The translations under genes were made by a program, and so were the position numbers. From the NCBI GenBank assembly GCA_029844215.1, contig CM056718.1, positions 166,583,396-166,647,395 on the forward strand: DNA of 64,000 bases. Reading direction: 5' to 3'. This document shows, one piece after another, positions 34,737-46,409 of this stretch. The stretch is from Przewalskia tangutica. Lineage: Eukaryota; Streptophyta; Magnoliopsida; Solanales; Solanaceae. The notes under the pieces are model-generated. The model was given only the letters and a program-made list of their open reading frames with translations, ran no database searches and was not told where the DNA came from. Each line of letters opens with the position of its first letter. Within the stretch, counting starts at the first letter, position 1.

Positions 34737-37552
34737 ATGAAGAAGGAAGATACCGTGAAGCTAATTAGCGCCGAAGGTTTCGAATTCATCATCGATAAGA
34801 AAGCTGCAATGGTTTCTCAGACCATTCGTAACATGCTCACTTCTCCAGGTCAATCTCCTTTTAATTTCAATTAGGGCTATGCTTTGTCCCATTTCAATTT
34901 AATTCAATAATCGTAGTAATTAGAGCATGCATGTGATTTCTTTATAGTATTATAAGAAATAATTGGAACGATTCTTTATTAAAGGGGTTCAAAAATATAA
35001 AGAAGTGAACACACGAAGAAGTCATGAGGTTCAACATAAAAAGGGTAGCCCGTGCACTAAGCTACTACTATGCGCGGGTCCGGGAAAGGGCCGGACCACA
35101 AGAGTCTATTGTACGCAGTCTTAACTCACATTTCTGCAAGAGGCTGTTTCCACGGCTTAACCCATAAACTCCTGGTCACATGACAATAACTTTACCAGTT
35201 CAATATCTACTATATAAATAGAAAAAATAAATTTAACCTTATATATATAGTGTAATTTTTCACTGACGAACCCCCTTAGTGGCTCCCCCCCTTGGCATGT
35301 AATTGTAGCTATTTTTAATTTGTTTATTACAGGGAGTTTTGCTGAGACAGAGCATGGGGAAGTGACATTTCCGGAGATTAGCACCACCATTCTTGAGAAG
35401 ATCTGCCAGTACTTCTACTGGTCCCTTCAATATGCAAGGTCATTTCTTTATTTATTTTAAACACTATAAATTCTTCTACATACTACTACTCCCTCCATTT
35501 CAAATTGTTTGTCTGTTTTGACTTGACACGGAGGGTAAGAAAGTAAAGAAGACTTATGGATCTTCTGCTCTTAAATTAAATATATGTAGAATGTACCAAA
35601 ATGTTATTCATTTTTTTTTCTGCTCTTAAATTAAATATATGTAGAATGTACCAAAATGTTATTCATTTTTTTTTTCTGCTCTTAAATTAAATATATGTAG
35701 AATGTACCAAAATGTTCTTTAATCATGTGATCTTAAACATGCCAAAAAAAAAGGAAAAGACTAAAAAGGAAAGTAAGACAAACAAATTGAAACAGAGGCA
35801 TTATGTTTTATCTCGTGTTGATTTCTTAAATATAGAAGTCAGGTTCACCCTTTAATTCAGAAGGATTTATAACTACATTGGGCATCATTTTTTTCATGTG
35901 TAATTTGATATGTTAGCGAGGAGCTTACATGAAAATAGCATAGAAAAGCCGTGATATCATATGCTGTGTCCATATTTTAGGTTTTTTAGGTCTGCCTGGT
36001 TTAGCAGTTTGTGAGCTAGGAGGAGCATTTGCATTACTGGCATTACTGGCATTACTGTATTCTTGCTGTTCAGGATTTTCCCTACCATACAATGTTTTAG
36101 TTCTGGAGAATGCGATTATATGAACTAACTGTAAACCAGGCCATGCTCATGCGTTTGTATTGATCTATGTAAATCTCAAGCTTTTCCTGGGGAATTAAGA
36201 GTCTTAAATACGACCTCTTTGGTTGTTGCACAGAATATGTATTATTGTTAAATATTGCTCGATTGGCAATTATATAAGGTTTCCTTAAAGCACCTTCAAA
36301 GAGGTCTTCATTTAGATGAGGTCGGCCTCATATAGATCATGACATACATTTTTGTCGGCAAGGTTCCAACATGTGGTAAACTAGATTTTAGTTGTTTATT
36401 GGTCCTTAATGGCCGTCCTCAGTTTTTATTGTGTTTAGATTTATGCAGTTAGGGTTAGAAATCCCAAGTTGCGAAATTTTAGTCTTGAATTTCCTTATTG
36501 GGTGAAATGAGGCCATACATCATTCTAAGTTTATATATCTTAGAAATTTGGGAAGTATGCAGCAGTCTTATGCAACTTCATCAAGGAGAGGCTCACATTT
36601 TACTAAGTAGGCTCAAAGAAATGAATGAATAGGGTTGTACTCTAGTACCAATAGAGGATGCAAACTCAAACAGGTTTTTCACCTCTTCAACTTCATTTTT
36701 CCGCAAGTAGTCTCAAAGAAATGAATAAGTAGCGCTGCATTCTACAACCGAACCCAAAGAAATGAATGAGTAGGGTTGCAGTGTGCAACAAAAAAAAACA
36801 ATGCAAAATCAAGAGACTGTCCACCTTTACAACTTCATCTTTTACTAAAAGAACATTATGAATTCTGAGACTTGTGTCCTCTTCAACCTCTGGTTATGAT
36901 GTTTCTCTTGCTGAAAATTTACAGGTTTTGGGACTTTCTGGTGTTACAATCTATTTGGTGCAACTACCTGCTCTAAATCAGTAGATCTTTAACTGTTAAG
37001 ATTAGTCTCCTTTGGCTTCCTTGTAGCTTTAGGGAGAGCGTTGAATTTTTATAAAAGACGGTTATCACTTCAAAGTTTAATCTAAGTAAGACGATGCTTC
37101 ACTTAATTGAATTTTGCTTCATCTCCGAGGTTGGGTCAAGCATTTGTGTGGTCCACATGGTATGATAATTTGTTGTAAAATAGAGATTTTCACAGAGATA
37201 GTGCTTCATCTCAAGTAACACATACAGGTTTTTCCAGTATCATGCTGCTTTTCTTATTCTGATGCAACATCTCTATGAGTTAGTGAGCTAGCTGCTAATA
37301 GGTCTTAGTGTTCCCCTTTATTTTGTGGATCACATATCTAGAAGCTCCAAACATGAGCTATTATTGGGTATTGATATTCCTACTTTTTTTATCTTATGAA
37401 ATAACTCCTTCCCCTTCTTATATGCCGTTGATTTTGTTTGGTTGGACGTATATGTATTTTTGTTTTTCTTCAGTGGCAAAGAAACAGAATTTCATATTGA
37501 GCCTGAGATCACTTTGGAATTGATGATGGCTGCCAACTATTTGCACACCTGA
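34737..37552 (+). CDS. ELC: Elongin-C
   Basis: SKP1/BTB-fold adaptor, the plant counterpart of Elongin-C, which bridges BC-box proteins to cullins and takes part in the elongin complex. Three exons, 34737-34848, 35333-35438 and 37474-37552, with GT-AG junctions and consistent phase, encode 98 residues, close to the usual 96-112. The protein starts MKKEDTVKLISAEGFEF and contains MVSQTIRNMLTSPG, EVTFPEISTTILEKICQY and ends ELMMAANYLHT. The exon 2/3 junction gives Ser (AG/T) where Arabidopsis, as I recall it, has Arg. Intron 1 holds an Au-like SINE; intron 2 (2.0 kb) holds a MITE with internal tandem repeats. The coding exons appear intact. Confidence 0.95.
35038..35198 (-). mobile_element. Au-like SINE in Elongin-C intron 1
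   Basis: Same family as the SINEs at 3391 and 9649 (gggccggaccacaag, aagaggctgtttccacggct on the plus strand). Near-exact flanks ttcaacat (35030-35037) and ttcaatat (35199-35206). It is antisense to the gene. Confidence 0.83.
35489..35800. mobile_element. Stowaway-like MITE in Elongin-C intron 2
   Basis: Left end ctccctccatttcaaattgt and right end acaaacaaattgaaacagag are inverted repeats. A TA precedes the left end (35487-35488). The right terminus is degraded (acagaggca then tta). The interior contains three tandem units described separately. Confidence 0.7.
35564..35716 (+). repeat. Three tandem ~55-bp units inside the MITE
   Basis: Units starting tctgctcttaaattaaatat at 35564, 35619 and 35675 are nearly identical. 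The differences are in the length of the T run and in the last unit, which ends early. Confidence 0.95.
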
Positions 37553-38582
37553 GGTATTACTTCTTGTTATCGGGGAAAAATTCCTGATTGTATAGTGTGT
37601 CCTTATTCTTTCTTGGTAATATTTTACGAACCAAATATTCACATATGTGACCTGTCATCTTTTTTTTTTTGTGCAATTGAATCTTTTCTGTCGGCATTTA
37701 TAACTGCTTTGTGTTTCATTTCTTGATATACCCCCCTAGTTTGTTCCTAACTGAGTGATTGTTTTCCAGGAACAATACTACTTTGGGGCCCTAAGGTATA
37801 GAAGTTTGAAAAAATGCTGTTTTTAGCATCGAATTGCCATTGGAGCTTGTAGGATGTGGATATTTTTAGTTGTTTCTGAAGTTGACACTGTAGCTTTTGG
37901 TACATAAATTGTCTCCATCTGCTGGAGAATGTAATAGTATTAGACATTTTTGGGGCCTCAGTTCTATCTGTTCTATGGCTAACCCATTTTAACAGCAGAA
38001 TTTATCCCTATGTGTATGAATGTTCATGTATCATGTGGTACTTGAATTTTTTAAGATACTATATACCCCACGTGTTTAGATGCTTGAAATGTTTCCTGAG
38101 ATCCTATTTTAAATCTTTCTTATAGAACTAGATGGAGTCCTTATTGATTGAGCACCAGGAGAGAAGATTGCTCGTGAATTCCATTTGGTATGACATAAGA
38201 TGATCTTTTTGGTCTTTCTTTAATCATTTATGGCCAACTAATGCACATCTTCTTACAGGCCATTTTGTTTTATTGACAATTGATGTTTGTGATCACGAAC
38301 ACTTATTATCTCTCTCATCTCAAACCTTCAATGCTTACTCTAATGCAAAAAGAAAGAAGGAAAAGAGCTGCATGGCTGATATCATGGTTCACACTCGTGG
38401 CCACGGAAACAAGTTTACCTTGCTCCAAGCTTCCACAATTTTAATTAAAATGCGTTACCAGTTATACTATCATATTTAAGAAAGTCTTCCAGCATACCTG
38501 CTGTGAGGATTATGATCATCGAAACAAAAACACATCTACAAGTTTTAAAATTTTACACTTCTCCTTTTCTTTTGTTTGATAT
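37553..38582. other. 3' flank of Elongin-C, no further gene
   Basis: Contains the Elongin-C 3' untranslated region. Short frames, including 38273-38479, show no recognised domain. Confidence 0.5.
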
Positions 38583-38836
38583 AGGGGTGGCCAGTGGGTC
38601 GGGACCAGGTTGCGGATTTGGGGTGTTTTTTTTACACTTAATTTTAAATTGAATTTCCAACACTGAAAATGACATTCACACATACATTATCACTAAATTT
38701 TGACGTTGAAATCTATCGACTTCGATCCCCTATATCGACGGTGGACATCCCGTTTTTTTAGGGGGTCGGGGCGAGTTGGGGTGGGTTGCGGGACAGGACA
38801 GGACAAGATCGGGCCGTCCTGACCCAATGGACACCC
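38583..38836. mobile_element. Short non-autonomous hAT-like element
   Basis: Ends aggggtggccagtgggtcgg and the opposing cctgacccaatggacaccc are imperfect inverted repeats. They are flanked by the exact 8-bp duplication tttgatat (38575-38582 and 38837-38844). It is 254 bp, with GC-rich subterminal runs such as gggtcggggcgagttgggg, and non-coding. Confidence 0.8.
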
Positions 38837-38844
38837 TTTGATAT

Positions 38845-39253
38845 GTGCTAGAGGACGTAAATAAGTGGGATAAAAAAATTGTGCCTCCAACACACAATCC
38901 GGAAGTATATAAAACGTAAACCTACTATGAGGATTGATGCTCCTGGAAATAAACATATCAACAAGTCTTAATAAGTTTCTGAGCAAATTGATGTCCAGAT
39001 TAGCTTGCATACACTTTGACAAATTTAAGGAGTACCTGATATCTCTACCAACACATGTATCGCGTCCAAAGGCTTGGACAAAGGGAAAGAACTTACCTAA
39101 GGTTTTTATCTTTTATGAATCTCAACCCACTTCATTAACTACAATCACACCCTTACATTTTACATTTTTTTTTGGTCTATGTGCTTTGTTATAATACGTA
39201 CAAAGTAAATATAGTACTTTCAAAATGAGATTATAGACAAGAATAAACAACTG
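38845..39253. other. Intergenic, nothing recognised
   Basis: AT-rich sequence upstream of the tRNA gene. No conserved frame or repeat was identified. Confidence 0.5.
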
Positions 39254-39335
39254 GTGGACGTGCCGGAGTGGTTATCGGGCATGACTAGAAATCATGTGGG
39301 TTATGCCCGCGCAGGTTCGAATCCTGCCGTCCACG
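39254..39335 (+). tRNA. tRNA-Ser (anticodon AGA)
   Basis: Acceptor arms gtggacg (39254-39260) and cgtccac (39328-39334) pair perfectly. The anticodon stem-loop reads gactagaaatc with AGA in the loop. A variable arm typical of serine tRNAs follows (tgtgggttatgcccgcg), and the T-arm is caggttcgaatcctg. A pol III terminator T run follows at about 39341. Box A-like tggttatcgggc and box B gttcgaatcc are present. No intron is seen. Confidence 0.96.
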
Positions 39336-40284
39336 TTATCATTTTTAAAAGTAATTACATTTTATTCTTTGTTTCAATACTACTATTTTACAATTGTTGC
39401 ATTCAGCCATCTCTCTCCTTTATTTTTCTCAAGTAAATAGGGACAAAACAGTTATAAAAATTACTAGTATTTCATTCAAAAAAGAAAAAAGACAAAGAAA
39501 AGGCACTAAGAAGATTAAAGGAAAATGTAAAGATAAAGAATTGACATTTTATCATATTCCATGGCTTACAACTACAAGTCACATTTCAAGCATGCAAAAT
39601 CAATATTCATCTTTTGCGAAACGATAGCTCTACTAATTTATAGTCTGTGGAACAATATATCTCGCGAGTATACAAAATGATGAATGATCCTAAACATGGT
39701 TATGCACAACATGTTATTCAGTAGCTTTGCAACCGCAAGAGGATGTTTAAGTCCACTTTCAAGTAATTATTCTTTTTGTGAGATATTATATATTTCCCGC
39801 CAGAGAAAGAGAGAAAAGACGATTGAACGAAAAACATTTCATGCCCAACAAATGATATTGTAATATTAAATATTTAAAAAATGTACTATCTGTAGGAATT
39901 TGTTGGGTTCGTAAGCACAACGAAAGTTTAAAATTTTACTTACCCAACAATGATACTGACATGGCTTATACGATAATCATATAAAGTGTTCAAAACACGA
40001 TAAAGGAAAACTTACAGGTTTTCAAACGCCGGATTCAATACTAAGGTATCCATGCGAATTGAATCGACTGCAAGTTCCAATTTCAGTGTATTTTCTTTGC
40101 AAGAAAGCTAGGAAATCTTGCTTCATGAACTGAGAATTTATTTTCTATAACCTTATAATTATGGGGTATGTGTTGCTTATATAGGAGTTCAGGACAAAAC
40201 TTAAGCAGATTGAAAACAGGAAGACCTGACCTATGTTAATGTTCAGTGGACCAATTTTGGGCCAGTAAATTTCTGGCTGCCACC
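39336..40284. other. Intergenic; LTR-like sequence near the copia insertion
   Basis: 39336-39890 has nothing recognised. From about 39901 to 40284 the minus strand resembles an LTR end (ctcctatataagcaacac as a TATA region, terminating cgaacccaaca). A matching opposite terminus or target duplication could not be fixed across the copia insertion. Confidence 0.35.
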
Positions 40285-40289
40285 CTTTC

Positions 40290-40456
40290 TGTAGGAAGTG
40301 ATTCCTTGAGTGATCTTATTCCAAAGATACAAATATATACAATATCCCTAGGCTTGAATCATTGAAGACTAATCTTCCTTACATAATATAAGAGATACTA
40401 ATTAATTACAATATATTACAAATCTATTATAATAAATATATACAATATCTCTAAGA
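40290..40456 (-). repeat. 3' LTR of minus-strand copia element
   Basis: 167 bp, tgtaggaagtgattcc at its left edge and tatctctaaga at its right. On the element's own strand it begins TCTTAGAG rather than the canonical TG and ends CCTACA. Confidence 0.92.
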
Positions 40457-43400
40457 GTCCTCCGCAGTCTTAGCTGGAGGTTCGCGGATGCTGAGACTGT
40501 CCCTGAAATCATCGAAAAGTACGCGCGGAAGACCTTTGGTGAAAATGTCAGCTATTTGATAACGGGAAGGGACGTGGAGAACGCAGACTTGACCGCAGAC
40601 AACTTTTTCTCGGATAAATAAGATATCCATTTCAATGTGTATCGTGCGTTGATGCTGAATAGGATTGCCAGACAAGTAGATCACACTCACATTGTCACAA
40701 TAAATCACGATTGCCTTTTTAATCGGATACTGTAGCTCTAGTAGCAGATTACGAAGCCAACATGATTCAACAACAACATTGGCCATCCCTCGGTATTCTG
40801 CCTCTGCACTCGATCGAGATAGTGTGGACTGACGTTTGGATGACCATGAGATAAGATTATCACCCAAGAATACACATTAGCCGGAAGTGGAATGACGTGT
40901 GTCCGGGCAGCCGCCCCAATCCGCATCAGTGTAGGCAGAAAGACTTGAGAATGAGGACTTATACAGATGAAGTCCGAAATGAAGAGTACCCTTAAAATAC
41001 CGCATAATTCTCTTGAGAGCCCCCATATGTTCTTCCTTCGGATCATACATATGTAAACAAACTTACTGGACCGCACATGAAATATCAGGCCTCGTAAATG
41101 TGATATACTGGAGCCAGGCTGCGGTAATGTGTGGGGTCACTATATGGAGTACCTGAAGCGTTACTCAACTTTGCCTTCGTGTCGATCGGAGTATGAGAGG
41201 GGTTGCATGAAGACATCCATGCTTTGTCAATTATCTCTTCTGCATACTTCTTTTGACTGAGAAATAAACCACCTGCATAGTGAGTTACAACAATGCCAAG
41301 AAAATAATCCAACGGGCCTAAATCTTTCATTGCAAATTCTGCTGCAAGAACAGACATAATAGACTGACGGAGTGAAGTTGAGGATGCAGTGAGGATAATG
41401 TCATCAACATACATGAGTATATAAGCTATATCAGTGCCCCTCCGATAAATAAAAAGGGATTGATCAGACTTGCTGTGAGAGAATTCCAATTTGGAAACAA
41501 AATCGGCAAACCTATTATACCATGTCCGAGGGGCTTGTTTCAGACCATATAAAGATTTCCTCAATAGGCACACGTGATCTGGACGGGCAAGATCGCGAAA
41601 TCCCAATGGCTGATACATGTATAACGTTTCTTGCAAGTGACCATGTAAAAATGCATTCTTGACATCCAACTGATGAATGGACCATGATTTAGACGATTCG
41701 AGCTAAACGATCCACGATAGTTGCAGGCTTTACCACAGGACTGAATATTTCCCCGCAATCGACTCCCACCTGTTGAGACCTGCCATCACCAACAAGACGA
41801 GCTTTGTATCTCGCAAAAGAACCATCAGAATTCTTTTTATGATAAAAAACCCACATAGAGCGAATTATGTTCATATTAGATGACCGTGGTACTAAATCCC
41901 ACGTCTTATTTTAAATAAGAGCAGTAAATTCATCTAACATGTCAGCCTTCCAATTCGGGTCTAATAAGGCAGCTTTGGGGTTTTTTTGGAATTGGTGAGG
42001 GTTGGACTGAGGTGGTGAGGTTAAATTGGTGTTTAGGCCGAAAAATACCACGCATAGCATGAGTTTTCATGGTCCGTTGAGAAGTGTTGGATAATTGGGT
42101 AGTGTTGGAATTTTGGGCCGAAGCAATGGGCAGGGAAGTTTCGGTATTTTGGGCTGAAGGAGTGTGTCCGATATCGGGCTGGGACAAAGTAGTAAGAGGA
42201 GGCGGTGGGGTGATAGGTGTAGGGTTCAGTGAGGGTCCTATAATATTATTTTGAGAGTTGAGATGATACCTCAAAATAAGATGAATTCCGTCGTCTAGAA
42301 AATCATATGAAGGTGGGGATGCCGCTCAAGATGCTGTAAACGGGAAAGTGGATTCGTCAATTATGACATGACGAGAAATAATAATTTTGCCTGTTGACAT
42401 ATCAAAACATTTATATACCATATGATTCTGTGGATACTCCAAAAACACGCAAAGAGTAGACCGAACTTGGAGTTTATGAATGGTGATGGACAAAAACAAT
42501 GGATAACACAAACACCTAAAAACTCGTAAATGTGTAACTGAAGGGATGCGGTTGTACAATACCTGAGCAGGTGATACATTCGAGATTAGTTTACTAGGAA
42601 GAATAGTTAAGAAATATATAGCCATTTGGAGAGCATGGTGCCAAAAATTTAGTGGTGTGGATGAGTGCAAATGATAGAGCGAGTCATATTATTGATTGTT
42701 CAAATCTTTCTTTCAGCTTTTCCATTTTTAGAGGATGTATGTGGACAGGAAGTACGGACAGACATCCCATTTTGGATACAAAAATTCTGAAATTAGGCAT
42801 TTATAAATTCTCCCCCATTATCACATTGAAAACATTTAATGGTTTTGCCAAACTGAATTGTGATAAACACACTAAATTGTTTTAAAATGTTATAGGTTTG
42901 TTATTTCTGTCCCAAGGGAAAGGTCCACAAAAAATTTGAAAAATCATCAAGAATGAGTAAATAGTACTTATGACCTGCAACACTTAAAACGGGTGATGTC
43001 CACAAATCACAATGCAAAATATAAAATGGCATGATAGTAGTAGTAGTAGACGCAGAAAATGAAAGTTTAACATGTTTACCAAACACACGAGTCTGACAAA
43101 CCGAAGAGTCCAAAGGTCTATTACAAGAAATCAAATTATTCTTCCTAAATTGATTAAAAGCGGGTGCCCCTGGATGTCCCAACCTATTGTGCCATATACT
43201 AGGAGATATGGCCGCAAATGTAGATGGTGTGACCCTGCAATTGGTGAAAACAGAGGTGATGAGATATAAGTCCCCGTGCTATTACATCTCATGAGTGGTA
43301 TCCCCGTCTGAAAATCCTTCACAAAAAAACCAAACGGATCACAATTCATAGAAACACTATTGTCAGTGGTAAAACGTCTAACAGAGATCAGGTTTTTAAT

Positions 43401-43600
43401 CAATTGTGGTGCATGTAAGACATTTTTTAAGTGTAAGGGTGGATGGGGAGATGGTAGTTTTACCTGACCAACACCACGAAATGGAATCTTATGCCCACTG
43501 TCGACAATAATATTTTTATTACCGCTTATATTAAAATAAGATGAAAGATTACCTTGAGATGTCGTCATGTGTGACGTCTCCCCTGTATCCTATACCACGA
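40451..43600 (-). pseudogene. Copia pol region (protease to RNase H)
   Basis: Minus strand, in order: protease active-site-like DTGETSHMTTS near 43590; integrase 43568-42326, with HNRLGHPG-like sequence, then LDDFSNFLWTFPL; reverse transcriptase 41669-41085, with MDVKNAFLHGHLQETLYM, YGLKQAPRTWYNRF and YVDDIILTAS; RNase H 40867-40451, with GDNLISWSSKRQSTLSRSSA and AEAEYRGMA. The reading frame ends with TAG at 40451-40453, inside the LTR. Frameshifts and stops separate the pieces, for example between 41085 and 40867 and around 41690-42330. Much of it is well preserved, agreeing with the low LTR divergence. Confidence 0.88.
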
Positions 43601-44291
43601 TTCATCTGGAATATTTAGATTCATGTGACTCATGGCTTGTTCAATATCTGTGGGTGCATATCCGACAGAGGGTGGTGCCTGAGATTCAAATGCATGTTGT
43701 GAACGGGATCCGAGAAGACCAGGCTGACGATTTGAAGAAGGATAAGGCCGGGCCCATGAAGTCACCTGAAATGGGTATGGCGGGCAGCCACGATGGTATC
43801 GCCCACCGTCCGCCATCGCTACTGGAATCAGCCCGCTGCCACCGCCATCGCTAAGGTGGCTATTCCGCGTGAGTTGGCCCACGCCCCGTCCTCGTCCCTT
43901 TTCACCATTATTTGTTCCTTTATTATTGCGATTTGAACCCCATTTTTTACCATTATTAGAACGATTACTATGTCCCCCTGAACTATAATTTTGGGATTCC
44001 AAATCATTAGGAGAGGAGTTGGTGGAGATGAGGGCGGTTCCTGCTGTGGTTGCTCCCGAGGATGCCTGCTTCGCTTTTTCTTGTTTCCTCAAGAATTAAT
44101 CGTGAACGAGCCTCATAAAAGGGAGGCAAGGGATTGCTTTGCTGAATAAATGTTGCAACACCATCATAGTCTTCATTCAACCCCACAATCAATTGAAGAA
44201 ACAACATTTGATCCGTCACGGGCGAACCAACGTTGGAAAGTTGGTCTGCAACTACTTTCAATTATTGACAATAGGTTGAGATATTGGAAAA
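43565..44291 (-). pseudogene. Copia gag, C-terminal part
   Basis: Shows QMLFLQLIVGLNEDYDGVAT and PPFYEARSRLILEE, typical of the UBN2-type gag of Ale-like copia elements. The Gly-Asn-Ser-rich tail follows after a shift. The coding sequence is interrupted at 44292 by the solo LTR and resumes at 49390. Confidence 0.85.
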
Positions 44292-46409
44292 ATCATTGTT
44301 GACAGTCAATTTTGATCCGTTTTTCGTATATTTGTTGCAATTTTATGTGTTTTAGGACACCGCATTTTAATCAACATTTTTGCAATTTTATATATTTTTT
44401 ACATAATATTCTATGTTTGCAAATTGACATCGCATTTTTATTTATTTTATTAGACATTAAACATTTCTTAAAAAATATGTTTTATTATTATTACATCGGC
44501 ATTTTTATTTTTATAATTTTACATCTCTTTAAATAATTTTTCTTTTAAGTAAATAAATCATTTTGTATTTTATTCAAACCAATTTCATCAAATCAGTCCA
44601 ATTCCGAGGCTTAATTCGGATCAGTCCAATCCAACACCCTTTTTATTTTAATCTAACACCCTTTTATTATCCAATCTAAAAATCAAATACCACTTTTCAT
44701 TTCCCCCCAAATCAAACCCAAACCCTAAACCTAAATACCCATACAAATAAAAACTATTCCCCTCTTTTCAACAAAAAAACACATCACCAACATTTCACCC
44801 ATATAATATCTCTCCTCTATCATCTTCTCCATTTTGACACCACACAGCCAGCCTATATCTCCCATATCTCCTTCTTTTAAACTCACCATCTCTCTCATCT
44901 CAAGCCTCACCCTTCCCATCTGTCCCGTGCCGCCGCTGCCAATGCCGGCGCTCCAAGCTCCGGCGAACTCACTGCCCGTCACCCTTACTCCGGCGAACTC
45001 CCAGACCGTCACTCCCCATACCCTACCACCCAACACCACGGTGTCTCACTTTCTCTACCTCGTTCATATCAGAAATGACGGTGGTGACCTTAGAACACAG
45101 ATCTGGACCGTACTATTCAGATGATTGTAATGGTGTTACTCCGGCATTTCGCCGTTGTAGTAACACCGCTGCGTATCCACCGCTGCTGATTATTGACTTT
45201 CTTTGTTTTGGTGTGTGTGCGGGCTTAGCCGGTGTTTTTCTGAAATTTCGGCTTCTTCATTCGTCCGACTAATGGCTTTGTGTTCTACATTTTTGTATGT
45301 ATATGATATCTGCTGGATTTTTGTTGCTCTGGGAATGATTTTCATGATATTTCGTATCTGGTCGGAGTTTATAACATTTGTCTCGACGTTATTGTGGTTA
45401 ACTGTTGTTGGTTTGCTATCGGAGTTCTGATTTTTGTGTTTCGGTGTCTGTCTTTGTTTACTGATGGGCTGATTTTGTGGCTTTAGCGTCTGACCGGAGT
45501 TCAAAACTCCGGCGACCTGTTGTCTTTATTTCGGGATGAGTTGTACTGATTTTGGTATCTGCTGGACTAAATTTTTCGGTTAAACGTGGTTTTCCGGCAA
45601 GCTATGTTGCTATTTGTTTCCACAGTCGCGGACCATTTTGTTCACTGTCTTGTTATTTATGTTTACTGTTCATCAATTTTCGGACTGATTTTTGATAATT
45701 TTTTTTTTTTTTTTTTATAAAACAGGAAGAACAGATTTCTATACTTGAATATGAGGTATTTCACTGATTTGAAACAGATACTACATTGGCCAATGAAAAA
45801 GTTATCCGTCGATTTTTTAGGCCTCCACAGTTGCAAAGACGGAAAATAAAATAAAATAAAGCTTTCTGGGCGTTGATGATTTCTTCTACTTACACAGGAT
45901 AACCAACATGCGTTGGCGGGGCGAATTTTTGCAGCCGGACTTGTTTAGGATGTCCCACTTTATTTTATATATCTGAGCCCTCCGTGTTTAAAACTATTAC
46001 TGTTTTGGCACGGATTTGGAGGTTTTATTTATTTTATTGTTTCTAACAATATTGGCCGATGAAGGAATCTTCGTCTGATTTCCAAGGCCTCCCCTGTACA
46101 AAAGACGGATTTATTTTTGATTTTATTTATTAATTCTTGTCATTGCTTTAAAATTATTTATTCTATTACTAACACTTTTACTAAGTGTTTATGCAGGTAC
46201 CCGAAGATCATCTTGTGCAGAAGGCCTAAAAAGGGCTAAAAGATATCCCGAAGTTTTATTCGATTTTAGCTTTATTATTATGTATTGCATTCCATTTTAA
46301 TTGTAAATTACGAAAACTACTTAAAATATGTAGAATAAAAAAGGCAATAAATAATTAACCTAGGTTTGAACGAATAACCGCAAATCAGCGGATCTTAAAG
46401 GATGTCTAA

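Noticed and set aside
44731..45504. Several open frames of about 100 codons on both strands
   Set aside because: They lie in the leader-like part of a solo LTR, are low in complexity and have no recognised domain.
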